Notes under the pieces: model-generated
The model's database searches: none
Told to the model about the DNA's origin: nothing
What the model saw: the letters and a program-made list of their open reading frames with translations, nothing else
From: Candidatus Pandoraea novymonadis
GTDB lineage: Bacteria > Pseudomonadota > Gammaproteobacteria > Burkholderiales > Burkholderiaceae
Reading direction: 5' to 3'
Length of the DNA stretch: 64,000 bases
NCBI RefSeq assembly: GCF_003004665.1
Contig: NZ_MUHY01000001.1
Coordinates: 62,001 to 126,000 of the forward strand
Position numbers and translations under genes: made by a program
In this document: piece by piece, positions 10,118-18,100 of the stretch
Layout of the letters: each line of letters starts with the position of its first letter
How positions within the stretch are numbered: the stretch's first letter is position 1

Positions 10118-12160
10118 ATGGCATCCACACTTAATCCTAACCTGTTGCTTACGATCCCTCTAGCGCCCCTTGCGGGGGCGGTGCTGGCAGGATTTTTTGG
10201 TAAAAAATTTGGCCGTGCGGGTGCACATACGGTCACGATCCTTGGTGTGTTGATCGCTTTTATCCTCTCGGGAGTGACATTTTTTCAGGTGCTGAATGGA
10301 GCAAGCTTCAATGCCACTATCTATGAATGGATCCGTATCGGTGAACTCAAGATGGAAATTGGATTTCTTGTCGATTCATTGTCAGTCACGATGATGTGTA
10401 TCGTGACATTTGTATCGTTGATGATACATATTTATACCATCGGCTACATGAAAGACGATCCGGGCTATCAACGCTTCTTCTCATATATCTCGTTGTTTAC
10501 GTTCTCAATGTTGATGCTCGTAATGAGTAATAATTTCTTACAACTTTTTTTTGGCTGGGAGGCTGTTGGTCTTGTGTCATATCTGTTGATTGGCTTTTGG
10601 TACATACGTCCAACGGCGATCTACGCGAATATGAAGGCATTTTTAGTTAATCGAGTCGGTGACTTTGGTTTTTTACTTGGGATCGGTTTATTGTTTGCTT
10701 ACAGCAGCACTTTGAACTACGCTGAAATTTTCGAAAAGTCAAATGATCTGGCTGCAATTGGGTTCCCCAGAACTGATTGGCGATTGATCACTGTGATTTG
10801 CATTTGTTTGTTTATTGGTGCGATGGGAAAATCGGCGCAGTTTCCGTTACACGTTTGGTTGCCGGATTCGATGGAGGGTCCAACACCGATTTCTGCATTG
10901 ATTCACGCGGCTACGATGGTGACTGCAGGTATTTTCATGGTATCTCGTATGTCGCCGTTGTTTGAGCTGTCAGATACCGCGTTGTCTTTCATCCTTATCA
11001 TCGGATCGATTACGACCTTGTTTATGGGTTTTCTTGGGATTATTCAGAACGATATTAAACGAGTGGTTGCTTATTCGACATTGTCACAGCTTGGTTACAT
11101 GACTGTTGCATTGGGTGTATCAGCCTATCCAGTTGCGATTTTTCATTTAATGACGCATGCCTTCTTCAAGGCACTGCTCTTCCTGGGTGCTGGCTCCATT
11201 ATTATTGGCATGCATCACGATCAGGACATGCGTAATATGGGTGGTCTCTGGAAATACATGCCCATCACCTGGATTACATCGTTGATTGGCTCGTTGGCTC
11301 TAATCGGTACCCCCTTCTTCTCGGGTTTTTATTCGAAAGAATCGATCATTCATGCACTGGCAGTTTCTCAAATATCGGGAGCAGGTATTGCTTATTTTTC
11401 TGCGATGGCAGGGATTTTCGTTACGGCGTTTTACTCGTTTCGTATGTATTTCTTGGTATTCCATGGTAAAGAGCACTTTGCTAAATCCCATGAGCTGTGT
11501 CGCGAGCATCAGAAGATCGAAGAGGGTAATACTGATCCTCATGTTCTAATACCTGGACAAAAACCGCATGAATCGCCATGGGTTGTGACGTTACCACTGA
11601 TCTTGCTGGCGATTCCCTCTCTGATTATTGGGGCAATTGCAATCGATCTAATGCTATTTTCAGATTTCTTCAGCCACGGTGTGGCTTTTAAGGAAGTTAT
11701 CTTTATAGCCGAGAGGCATTTTGCGATGGGTAAAATTGCTGAAGAATTTCAGGGTTGGGTTCCTATGGCTTTGCATTCGCTTATGACTTTACCAGTATGG
11801 TTATCAATTTCAGGTGTTGCTCTATCGTGGTTTTTTTACATAAAGCGACCGGATATTCCTGCTGCGCTGCAACGTCAATTTTGGGGTCTCTATAAATGGC
11901 TCGATAATAAGTACTATCTAGATAAGATCAACGAGATCATTTTTGTAAGGGGAGCCATCCAGCTTGGACGCCGTCTATGGAAATCAGGAGATCAAACGCT
12001 AATCGACGGTATGGTCGTTAATGGTAGCGCAAAACTAGTAGGCTTATTTTCTAGGATTATCCGTTTTCTGCAGTCTGGTTATATTTATCACTATGCGTTC
12101 GCTATGATTATCGGCATGCTCGGCTTTCTGACATTGTTTTTGACACTGAACGGCAAATAA
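10118..12160 (+). CDS. nuoL: NADH-quinone oxidoreductase subunit L
   Basis: NuoL is the distal proton-pumping antiporter-like subunit of the membrane arm, with a long lateral helix at its C-terminus. The ATG at 10118 is preceded by GCGAAGG and begins MASTLNPNLLL as in the genus; an in-frame TTG at 10079 inside nuoK is not needed. Of 680 aa, the core has GWEAVGLVSYLLIGFW, MGKSAQFPLHVWLPDSMEGP and LIHAATMVTAG, with the conserved Lys and His of the proton channel. The C-terminal lateral helix region is intact. Confidence 0.97.
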   Translation: MASTLNPNLLLTIPLAPLAGAVLAGFFGKKFGRAGAHTVTILGVLIAFILSGVTFFQVLNGASFNATIYEWIRIGELKMEIGFLVDSLSVTMMCIVTFVSLMIHIYTIGYMKDDPGYQRFFSYISLFTFSMLMLVMSNNFLQLFFGWEAVGLVSYLLIGFWYIRPTAIYANMKAFLVNRVGDFGFLLGIGLLFAYSSTLNYAEIFEKSNDLAAIGFPRTDWRLITVICICLFIGAMGKSAQFPLHVWLPDSMEGPTPISALIHAATMVTAGIFMVSRMSPLFELSDTALSFILIIGSITTLFMGFLGIIQNDIKRVVAYSTLSQLGYMTVALGVSAYPVAIFHLMTHAFFKALLFLGAGSIIIGMHHDQDMRNMGGLWKYMPITWITSLIGSLALIGTPFFSGFYSKESIIHALAVSQISGAGIAYFSAMAGIFVTAFYSFRMYFLVFHGKEHFAKSHELCREHQKIEEGNTDPHVLIPGQKPHESPWVVTLPLILLAIPSLIIGAIAIDLMLFSDFFSHGVAFKEVIFIAERHFAMGKIAEEFQGWVPMALHSLMTLPVWLSISGVALSWFFYIKRPDIPAALQRQFWGLYKWLDNKYYLDKINEIIFVRGAIQLGRRLWKSGDQTLIDGMVVNGSAKLVGLFSRIIRFLQSGYIYHYAFAMIIGMLGFLTLFLTLNGK

Positions 12161-12178
12161 AAAGGGGACTCAATTACA

Positions 12179-13660
12179 ATGCAATCGTTACCGCTTCTGA
12201 GTCTGAGCATTTGGTTCCCTATTCTGTTTGGCATTGTTGTTCTCGCAGTTGACTCGGACCGTCATCCATCTCTGATCCGTTATCTGTCCCTAATTATTGC
12301 GTTTGTTAGTTTTTTAATGACCTTGCCGTTGATCTTGAACTTCAATGCCAACACACCGGTGCTGCAGTTTATTGAGAGAACGTCTTGGATCTCCCGTTTC
12401 AATATTCAGTATTTTCTCGGTATCGACGGTATTTCGCTTTGGCTCGTGGTTTTGACTGCATTGATTACGTTAATCGTCGTGATTGGTGGCTGGAAGATAA
12501 TTACTGATCATATCTCCCAGTACATGGCCGCATTCCTCATTCTTTCGGGTCTCATAATTGGTGTCTTCAGCGCACAGGATGGTATGTTGTTCTACGTGTT
12601 TTTTGAAGCAACGTTGATCCCGATGTATTTGATTATTGGGATATGGGGTGGGCAGAATCGTGTTTACGCGGCGGTGAAATTCTTTCTATATACATTGCTT
12701 GGCTCGTTATTGATGTTGGTGGCGCTCATTTATTTGTATAGCATATCGAATTCATTCGCACTGTTAGATTGGTATGCTATTAAGATTCCTATGGGCATAC
12801 AGATTATGTTGTTTATCGCGTTCTTGATGGCTTTTGCTGTGAAAGTACCGATGTGGCCGGTACATACATGGTTGCCGGATGCTCACGTTGAAGCCCCAAC
12901 GGGTGGTTCTGTTGTGCTGGCTGCAATCATGCTCAAACTTGGGGCTTATGGTTTCCTGCGTTTTTCTATGCCAATTACGCCGGATGCTAGCCACTATTTA
13001 TCCGGCTTCATGATAGCGTTGGCGCTAACTGCTGTTGTCTACATCGGTTTTGTTGCTTTGGTACAGACTGATATGAAGAAGCTGGTTGCCTATTCATCAA
13101 TTGCTCACATGGGTTTCGTCATCCTTGGTCTTTTCATGTTCAGTGAAATTGGTATAGAAGGTTCGATGGTACAGATGATCTCGCATGGTTTTGTATCGGG
13201 CGCAATGTTTCTGTGTATTGGAGTGCTGTATGATCGCCTACACTCGCGTGAAATCACTGATTACGGTGGGGTCGTAAATACTATGCCGAAGTTCGCGGTC
13301 TTGTTCATGCTTTTCACGATGGCCAACAGCGGAATGCCAGCCACCTCAGGTTTTATAGGTGAGTTTTTGGTGATTCTTGGTGCCGTGAAGTTTAATTTTT
13401 GGGTAGGTTTGCTTGCGGCGACCTCCTTGATAACTAGTGCCGCTTATTCCCTGTGGATGTACAAGCGTGTGATGTTTGGACCTGTTGTAAATGATCATGT
13501 GCAGATGTTGGCCGATATCAATAAACGCGAAATGCTTATTCTTTGTATCTTGGCCTCTTTGACGTTATTTATGGGTATGTACCCAAAGCCTTTTACTGAT
13601 CTGATGCATTCTTCGGTGGTGAATTTCCTTACCCAAGTATCGCAGACTAAACTGCCGTAA
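12179..13660 (+). CDS. nuoM: NADH-quinone oxidoreductase subunit M
   Basis: NuoM is the second antiporter-like proton-pumping subunit. The 493-aa product has about 14 helices, with FFEATLIPMYLIIG (channel Glu) and KVPMWPVHTWLPDAHVEAP (Lys and loop) visible. The ribosome site AAAGGGGA precedes the ATG by a normal distance. It ends 18 bp before nuoN. Confidence 0.98.
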   Translation: MQSLPLLSLSIWFPILFGIVVLAVDSDRHPSLIRYLSLIIAFVSFLMTLPLILNFNANTPVLQFIERTSWISRFNIQYFLGIDGISLWLVVLTALITLIVVIGGWKIITDHISQYMAAFLILSGLIIGVFSAQDGMLFYVFFEATLIPMYLIIGIWGGQNRVYAAVKFFLYTLLGSLLMLVALIYLYSISNSFALLDWYAIKIPMGIQIMLFIAFLMAFAVKVPMWPVHTWLPDAHVEAPTGGSVVLAAIMLKLGAYGFLRFSMPITPDASHYLSGFMIALALTAVVYIGFVALVQTDMKKLVAYSSIAHMGFVILGLFMFSEIGIEGSMVQMISHGFVSGAMFLCIGVLYDRLHSREITDYGGVVNTMPKFAVLFMLFTMANSGMPATSGFIGEFLVILGAVKFNFWVGLLAATSLITSAAYSLWMYKRVMFGPVVNDHVQMLADINKREMLILCILASLTLFMGMYPKPFTDLMHSSVVNFLTQVSQTKLP

Positions 13661-13678
13661 TCTGGGAAAAACACAGTA

Positions 13679-15148
13679 ATGCAAAACTTAAATTTATTGC
13701 CTGTATTACCGGACGGAATTTTGCTGATCATGATCATGGTGATCATGATCAGCAGTGCATTTTTTGTTCAGAATAGCAAAATTCATTATGCACTATCAGT
13801 GGCGACGACGGCTTTTTTGGTGGTGAATTACGCTATCGCAGCTTCTGATTCTGAGTCATACCATTTCTTTAGTAATATGTTTGTAGCCGATCCGATATCG
13901 AATTTACTCAAAGCATTTTCGAGCTTAGCTGTATTGGTGACCTTTATTTATAGCCGTGACTACTTGGAAGCACGGAGGCTGAATAGCGGTGATTTTTACG
14001 TACTAAGTTTGTTCTCGCTATTGGGGCTGGCAGTTATGATTTCTGGCAATAATTTCCTGTCGATATACCTTGGACTGGAAATGATGTCGCTCTCGCTGTA
14101 TGCCCTGACTGCGATTTGGCGCGATTCCAAAAGTTCTATTGAATCGGCTATGAAGTACTACGTTTTGGGTGCATTAGCTTCTGGCTTCTTGTTGTATGGA
14201 ATGTCGATCATGTATGGTGCGACTGGATCACTAGAATTGGCGAGGATATCCGAAGTGATTTCTTCTGGTATCCCTAATAAGCTTATCTTTGTGTTTGGCA
14301 CTGTATTTATCGTGTCAGGTATTGGATTTAAGTTAGGCGCTGCACCTTTTCATATGTGGGTTCCCGATGTTTATCAAGGTGCGCCTACTCCAGTTACCTT
14401 GTTGATTGCTAGTGCTCCGAAATTGGGAGCGCTTGCTTTGCTTCTGCGTTTACTAGTCGAAGGTATGCTTCCTCTTGCTATCGATTGGCAACAAATGTTG
14501 ATGATCTTGGCTGTTCTATCGCTAGTGGTGGGTAATCTTACTGCTATCGTTCAGACAAATACGAAGCGCTTGCTGGCTTACTCTACGATCTCGCACATGG
14601 GATTTCTACTGCTTGGTATGTTTTCAGGCGTGGTTGATGGAAAGCTTGATGGCATTGAAAGCGCTTATGCTTCTTCTTTATTCTACAGTATCGTATACTT
14701 GCTGACGACGCTCGGGGCCTTTGGTATTATCCTTTTGCTTTCACGGAAAGATTTCGAGGCCGAGCAGCTAGTGGACCTCAAGGGTTTGAGTAAACGTAGC
14801 CCATGGTTTGCCTTCGTCATGTTGATGTTGATGTTTTCGTTGGCTGGTATTCCACCGTTTGGTGGTTTTTATGCGAAACTCGGAGTGCTTCACGCTGTTA
14901 TCAATGCTGGCATGACTTGGTTGGCTGTAGTGGTAGTTCTTTTTTCGCTGATTGGTGCATTCTATTATCTTCGTATCGTGAAGATAATGTATTTTGATGA
15001 GCCACAAGATGTTGCACCGTTGCAAAGTGGTACATCAATGCGCGTGCTGTTGTCACTGAATGGTTTAGTATTATTATATTTGGGAATATTGCCGGATATG
15101 CCAATGGATTGGTGTATCCAATCCATTCGAGCTACACTGGCTATATAA
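13679..15148 (+). CDS. nuoN: NADH-quinone oxidoreductase subunit N
   Basis: NuoN is the third antiporter-like subunit, completing the 14-gene complex I set. The 489-aa product has LGLEMMSLSLYALTA and KLGAAPFHMWVPDVYQGAPTP, the family signatures. The early codons (LLIMIMVIMIS) contain an unusual perfect inverted repeat at 13723-13753, described separately. The gene is intact and of normal length. Confidence 0.97.
   Translation: MQNLNLLPVLPDGILLIMIMVIMISSAFFVQNSKIHYALSVATTAFLVVNYAIAASDSESYHFFSNMFVADPISNLLKAFSSLAVLVTFIYSRDYLEARRLNSGDFYVLSLFSLLGLAVMISGNNFLSIYLGLEMMSLSLYALTAIWRDSKSSIESAMKYYVLGALASGFLLYGMSIMYGATGSLELARISEVISSGIPNKLIFVFGTVFIVSGIGFKLGAAPFHMWVPDVYQGAPTPVTLLIASAPKLGALALLLRLLVEGMLPLAIDWQQMLMILAVLSLVVGNLTAIVQTNTKRLLAYSTISHMGFLLLGMFSGVVDGKLDGIESAYASSLFYSIVYLLTTLGAFGIILLLSRKDFEAEQLVDLKGLSKRSPWFAFVMLMLMFSLAGIPPFGGFYAKLGVLHAVINAGMTWLAVVVVLFSLIGAFYYLRIVKIMYFDEPQDVAPLQSGTSMRVLLSLNGLVLLYLGILPDMPMDWCIQSIRATLAI
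13723..13753. repeat. Perfect 14-bp inverted repeat inside nuoN
   Basis: GCTGATCATGATCA (13723-13736) and its exact complement (13740-13753) flank the 3-nt centre TGG. Flanking bases 13722 and 13754 also pair. It encodes a hydrophobic stretch of Leu, Ile, Met and Val, and contains four GATC sites. It begins 44 bp after the nuoN start codon and could fold in the mRNA. Confidence 0.8.
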
Positions 15149-15178
15149 GCGCTAATGATAGTGGGTTGCCATCAAATC

Positions 15179-15490
15179 ATGAGTGTATCTACGGGAAGTG
15201 CATTAGTGATTCTAATAGCGTTATTGGGTGCAAACCTACCATTTTTGAATCAGCGGCTGTTTGCTATATTTCGGATAGATCATCCGATTAAACCGCTGAG
15301 ATGGCGATTGATGGAGATGGTGGCGACTTATTTTGGAGTTGGTCTGCTCGCTTTTTTAGTAGAGTCATTCATTGGGGATGTTTTTATACAGGGCTGGGAA
15401 TTTTATGTTACTACAGTAAGCTTGTTCGCTGTTTTTGCTTTTCCGGGTTTTGCGTATCGTTATCTGTCTTGTCGCCGGCATCTTATGTAA
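15179..15490 (+). CDS. DUF2818 family small membrane protein
   Basis: The 103-aa product matches the DUF2818 family, which follows nuoN in Burkholderia and relatives; function is unknown. It has three hydrophobic segments and the family features LLGANLPFLNQRLFA, WRLMEMVATY and the end FAFPGFAYRYL. Start 15179 (MSVSTG) is preferred to 15155 because homologues begin close to it; neither has a good ribosome site. It probably belongs to the nuo transcript. Confidence 0.82.
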   Translation: MSVSTGSALVILIALLGANLPFLNQRLFAIFRIDHPIKPLRWRLMEMVATYFGVGLLAFLVESFIGDVFIQGWEFYVTTVSLFAVFAFPGFAYRYLSCRRHLM

Positions 15491-16011
15491 TAATTTTAAT
15501 TGTATCTCTGGTTTTATTGATGAGGAAACATCTGGGGATGATGCAGCTTTCTTACAGCGATGAACAACATGCTGTTGAAATTTTTTTTCATGAGTTTAGC
15601 TTTTTCTGATGAGGAATTCTTCCTGATTGAATTACTAAATTTTTCGTTTGAAAAATAACAGTATCGGCAACGTTCGGGAATTCTTGATCTGCCGTTGTAG
15701 TCGTGAATATTTCGATGTATACGCTCTCTCTACTTGTATGTCGTGAATGATTTCCGTTCTATAAACAAAAAATTTGACTGTGTTGTTTGAGGAAGATTGG
15801 CAAATAGCGGTGTAATTGCGTTATTTGACACGTATCTAATCCATGAGGGCAATTTGCCATTTTTAACGAATTGTGTCATGGTTCAAGATGAGCCGCTGGT
15901 ATGGCAAACGTAAAAGATGGTCGCTACATTTTCGGTAGAGAAATATTAGAATATATAGCAGGATGGCGAATATTCGCCACTGCGTTGATAGAACCAAGGA
16001 TTTTCTGAATC
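15491..16011. other. Gene-free stretch after the nuo operon
   Basis: No credible gene is seen in 521 bp. In free-living relatives I recall a Nudix hydrolase gene between the DUF2818 and DUF1178 genes; no Nudix box could be read here in any frame. The only structured element noticed is the palindrome at 15964-15979. Confidence 0.6.
15964..15979. promoter_or_regulatory. 16-bp perfect palindrome upstream of the DUF1178 gene
   Basis: TGGCGAATATTCGCCA reads identically on both strands and ends 32 bp before the DUF1178 start codon. Size and position fit a dimeric repressor operator, but no cognate regulator is in the window. This is a candidate only. Confidence 0.4.
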
Positions 16012-16476
16012 ATGAAGGTTTTTGATTTGCACTGTGTGTACGATCATATATTTGAGGGTTGGTTCAGCTCGGAAGCTGATTTCTTCACTCAGCAGGAGCG
16101 TGGACTTCTCGTGTGTCCCATTTGTGGTGATGCTACGGTGACACGATTACCCTCGGCACCCCGTTTGAATCTCTCAGGCGCTACTATAATGGAGAACAAT
16201 CAGTCGACTAAGATGTCGGGCGTAAAGGTTGACTCATTAGAGATACACCATAAATTGCAAAATTTATGGATGAAGGCGGTGCGTCATGTTATAGAGACTA
16301 CAGAGGATGTTGGAGATCGCTTTGTTGAAGAGGCTCGCCGTATTCACTATCATGAGGCTCCTGAACGGAATATTTGTGGTAATGCTGCACTTGAGGAAAC
16401 TCTGGCATTGGTGGAGGAGGGTATCGATGTGATGTTGCTCCCGTTGCCTAAAGGTGTTAAGGAAACGTTACAGTAA
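16012..16476 (+). CDS. DUF1178 family protein
   Basis: The 154-aa product matches the DUF1178 family, short proteins of unknown function common in alpha- and betaproteobacteria. It has a putative zinc-ribbon N-terminus (C8, then C35 and C38 in CPICGD), RLPSAPRLNLSGA, and the conserved RFVEEARRIHYHEAPERNICG. In Burkholderia it lies downstream of the nuo cluster, as here. The ATG at 16012 gives the family length. Confidence 0.88.
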   Translation: MKVFDLHCVYDHIFEGWFSSEADFFTQQERGLLVCPICGDATVTRLPSAPRLNLSGATIMENNQSTKMSGVKVDSLEIHHKLQNLWMKAVRHVIETTEDVGDRFVEEARRIHYHEAPERNICGNAALEETLALVEEGIDVMLLPLPKGVKETLQ

Positions 16477-16822
16477 GTTTTTCTTTTATTCAAAAAGCAA
16501 ATTAGAGTGCTTGGAATATTGTACATATTACAGGTGATATCGGATTCTTTTTTACTTTATGAGTTGTGTCGTCCTCATGCTGGAAATGATTAATAGCACG
16601 CTCACCCATGTTAATAATATTTGCCGTATTAACATGGGTGTATCCTGAACGAGTTTTTATAAGCATTTATCTTTCAATATTGTCAGCTTATCCATTATCC
16701 AGTGAATACATTTGAAAAAATTGGTAATAAATGTTTGAATGCTTGTCTACAAAGAATTATTCCTGGATAATTGAGTCATCTAACGCATGTAATGAATATT
16801 TTTAGTTTATTTGCATGTAGCT
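16477..16822. other. Spacer between the DUF1178 gene and tRNA-Leu(CAA)
   Basis: There is no gene in 346 bp. It contains the 14-bp inverted repeat at 16603-16640. A weak promoter-like pair, TTGAGT (16771-16776) with GAATAT 17 bp on, could serve the tRNA but is far from consensus. Confidence 0.6.
16603..16640. repeat. Perfect 14-bp inverted repeat
   Basis: CACCCATGTTAATA (16603-16616) and TATTAACATGGGTG (16627-16640) are exact complements around a 10-nt loop. There is no T-run directly after it on either strand, so it is not a standard intrinsic terminator, although it lies downstream of the DUF1178 gene. Confidence 0.8.
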
Positions 16823-16907
16823 GCCCAGGTGGTGAAATTGGTAGACGCAGGGGACTCAAAATCCCCCGCCGAGAGGCGTGCCGGTTCGATTCCGGCCCTG
16901 GGCACCA
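16823..16907 (+). tRNA. tRNA-Leu, anticodon CAA
   Basis: The acceptor arms GCCCAGG (16823-16829) and CCTGGGC (16897-16903) pair; discriminator A and encoded CCA follow. The anticodon stem GGGGA/TCCCC holds the loop CTCAAAA, giving CAA for UUG codons. A long variable arm (class II) and GGTTCGATTCC in the T arm support the call. Confidence 0.96.
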
Positions 16908-16960
16908 GTTCGATATCAAGTTTGAAATGTTTTTTCCTGTTCAAGATTATTTATTCTTTG

Positions 16961-17001
16961 TTTTTTATTCAGTGTTTTTCAAGAAAACACTGAATAAAAA
17001 A
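16961..17001. terminator. Bidirectional terminator between tRNA-Leu(CAA) and secF
   Basis: An 18-bp perfect stem (16961-16978 with 16984-17001) with the 5-nt loop TCAAG carries A/T runs at its outer ends. Each strand therefore shows a hairpin followed by U-rich sequence. It lies between convergent units: tRNA-Leu(CAA) on the plus strand and secF on the minus strand. Confidence 0.8.
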
Positions 17002-17102
17002 TCGGTCTAAACGATATCGAACACAGTGTTTTTAAGCATCAACTGGCTTAGACTCGATTTTGAGATTTTTTACTGAGAGGTGTAATCCCTCGTATAATGC
17101 GC

Positions 17103-18077
17103 CTAAACGCGAGCACCGTAGTTTGGATCAGTGCGTGTGAGTGTTCCACTATCTTTTTTATTGTATCTGATTACATCATCGCGTTTCACACCAAGCCACA
17201 TTGCGATAGCAGCAGCGACGAATACTGAGGAGTAGATTCCGAATAAGATGCCAACGGTCAGTGCCAAAGCAAAGTAGTATAGCGTTTGGCCTGCGAAAAA
17301 TAACATTGATAATACCATTATCTCCGTGCTTAAATGCGTAATTATGGTACGCGATATCGTTGTGGTGATGGCGTGATTGATGACTTCTTGGACCGTGGCC
17401 TTACTCATCTTTCGGAAGGTTTCTCGGATCCGATCAAAAATTACGACCGACTCATTTACCGAATAACCAAGAACGGCGAGCAGGGCTGCTAGTACTGGTA
17501 GGGAAAACTCCCATTGAAAATAAGCAAAAAAGCCAAGAATGATGACCACGTCGTGTAAGTTTGCAATCACGCCAGCCAATGCGAATTTCCATTCGAAGCG
17601 GAACGACAGATAAAAAATTATACCAATAACCACGAATAGAAGCGCTAAAAAACCACTGGTAAATAATTCTTTACCGATTTGTGGGCCAACGAACTCCACA
17701 CGCTGTAACTGAGCATTGGGTGTGTCTTTTTTGATCGATTTAAATACAGTTTCGCTTTGTAGAGTACTTGAAAGTGGTTTACCCATAGGATCATTTTGGA
17801 TAGGTAAACGTATCATTACGTTACGCGAAGTACCGAAGTTCTGCACTTGTACATTCCGATATCCTAATTCACTCATCATGCTACGGATCTTCTCAAGGTT
17901 AGCCGTCTCTGTGTAAGCCACCTCCATCACCGTACCACCAGTGAACTCGTGAGATAGGTATAACCCGCGTGTGATCAGAAAAAATACAGCGGCCAAGAAC
18001 GTTATAACAGAGATGACGTTAAAGGCAATGGCATGCCGCATAAACGGTATATCTTTTTTGATACGGAAAAATTCCAT
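17103..18077 (-). CDS. secF: Protein translocase subunit SecF
   Basis: SecF, with SecD and YajC, uses the proton gradient to complete Sec-dependent export in the inner membrane. The 324-aa product has an N-terminal helix, a periplasmic domain with FTGGTVMEV, and five further helices with LGYSVNESVVIFDRIRE, the conserved SecF signature. It is 23 bp downstream of secD, within a yajC-secD-secF unit. Confidence 0.97.
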   Translation of the reverse strand: MEFFRIKKDIPFMRHAIAFNVISVITFLAAVFFLITRGLYLSHEFTGGTVMEVAYTETANLEKIRSMMSELGYRNVQVQNFGTSRNVMIRLPIQNDPMGKPLSSTLQSETVFKSIKKDTPNAQLQRVEFVGPQIGKELFTSGFLALLFVVIGIIFYLSFRFEWKFALAGVIANLHDVVIILGFFAYFQWEFSLPVLAALLAVLGYSVNESVVIFDRIRETFRKMSKATVQEVINHAITTTISRTIITHLSTEIMVLSMLFFAGQTLYYFALALTVGILFGIYSSVFVAAAIAMWLGVKRDDVIRYNKKDSGTLTRTDPNYGARV

Positions 18078-18100
18078 TTTTCTTTCCTCGAGCGAGTAGA

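Noticed and set aside
15301-15609. 102-codon open frame overlapping the DUF2818 gene
   Set aside because: Shifted frame over DUF2818; the extension past 15490 shows no known motif.
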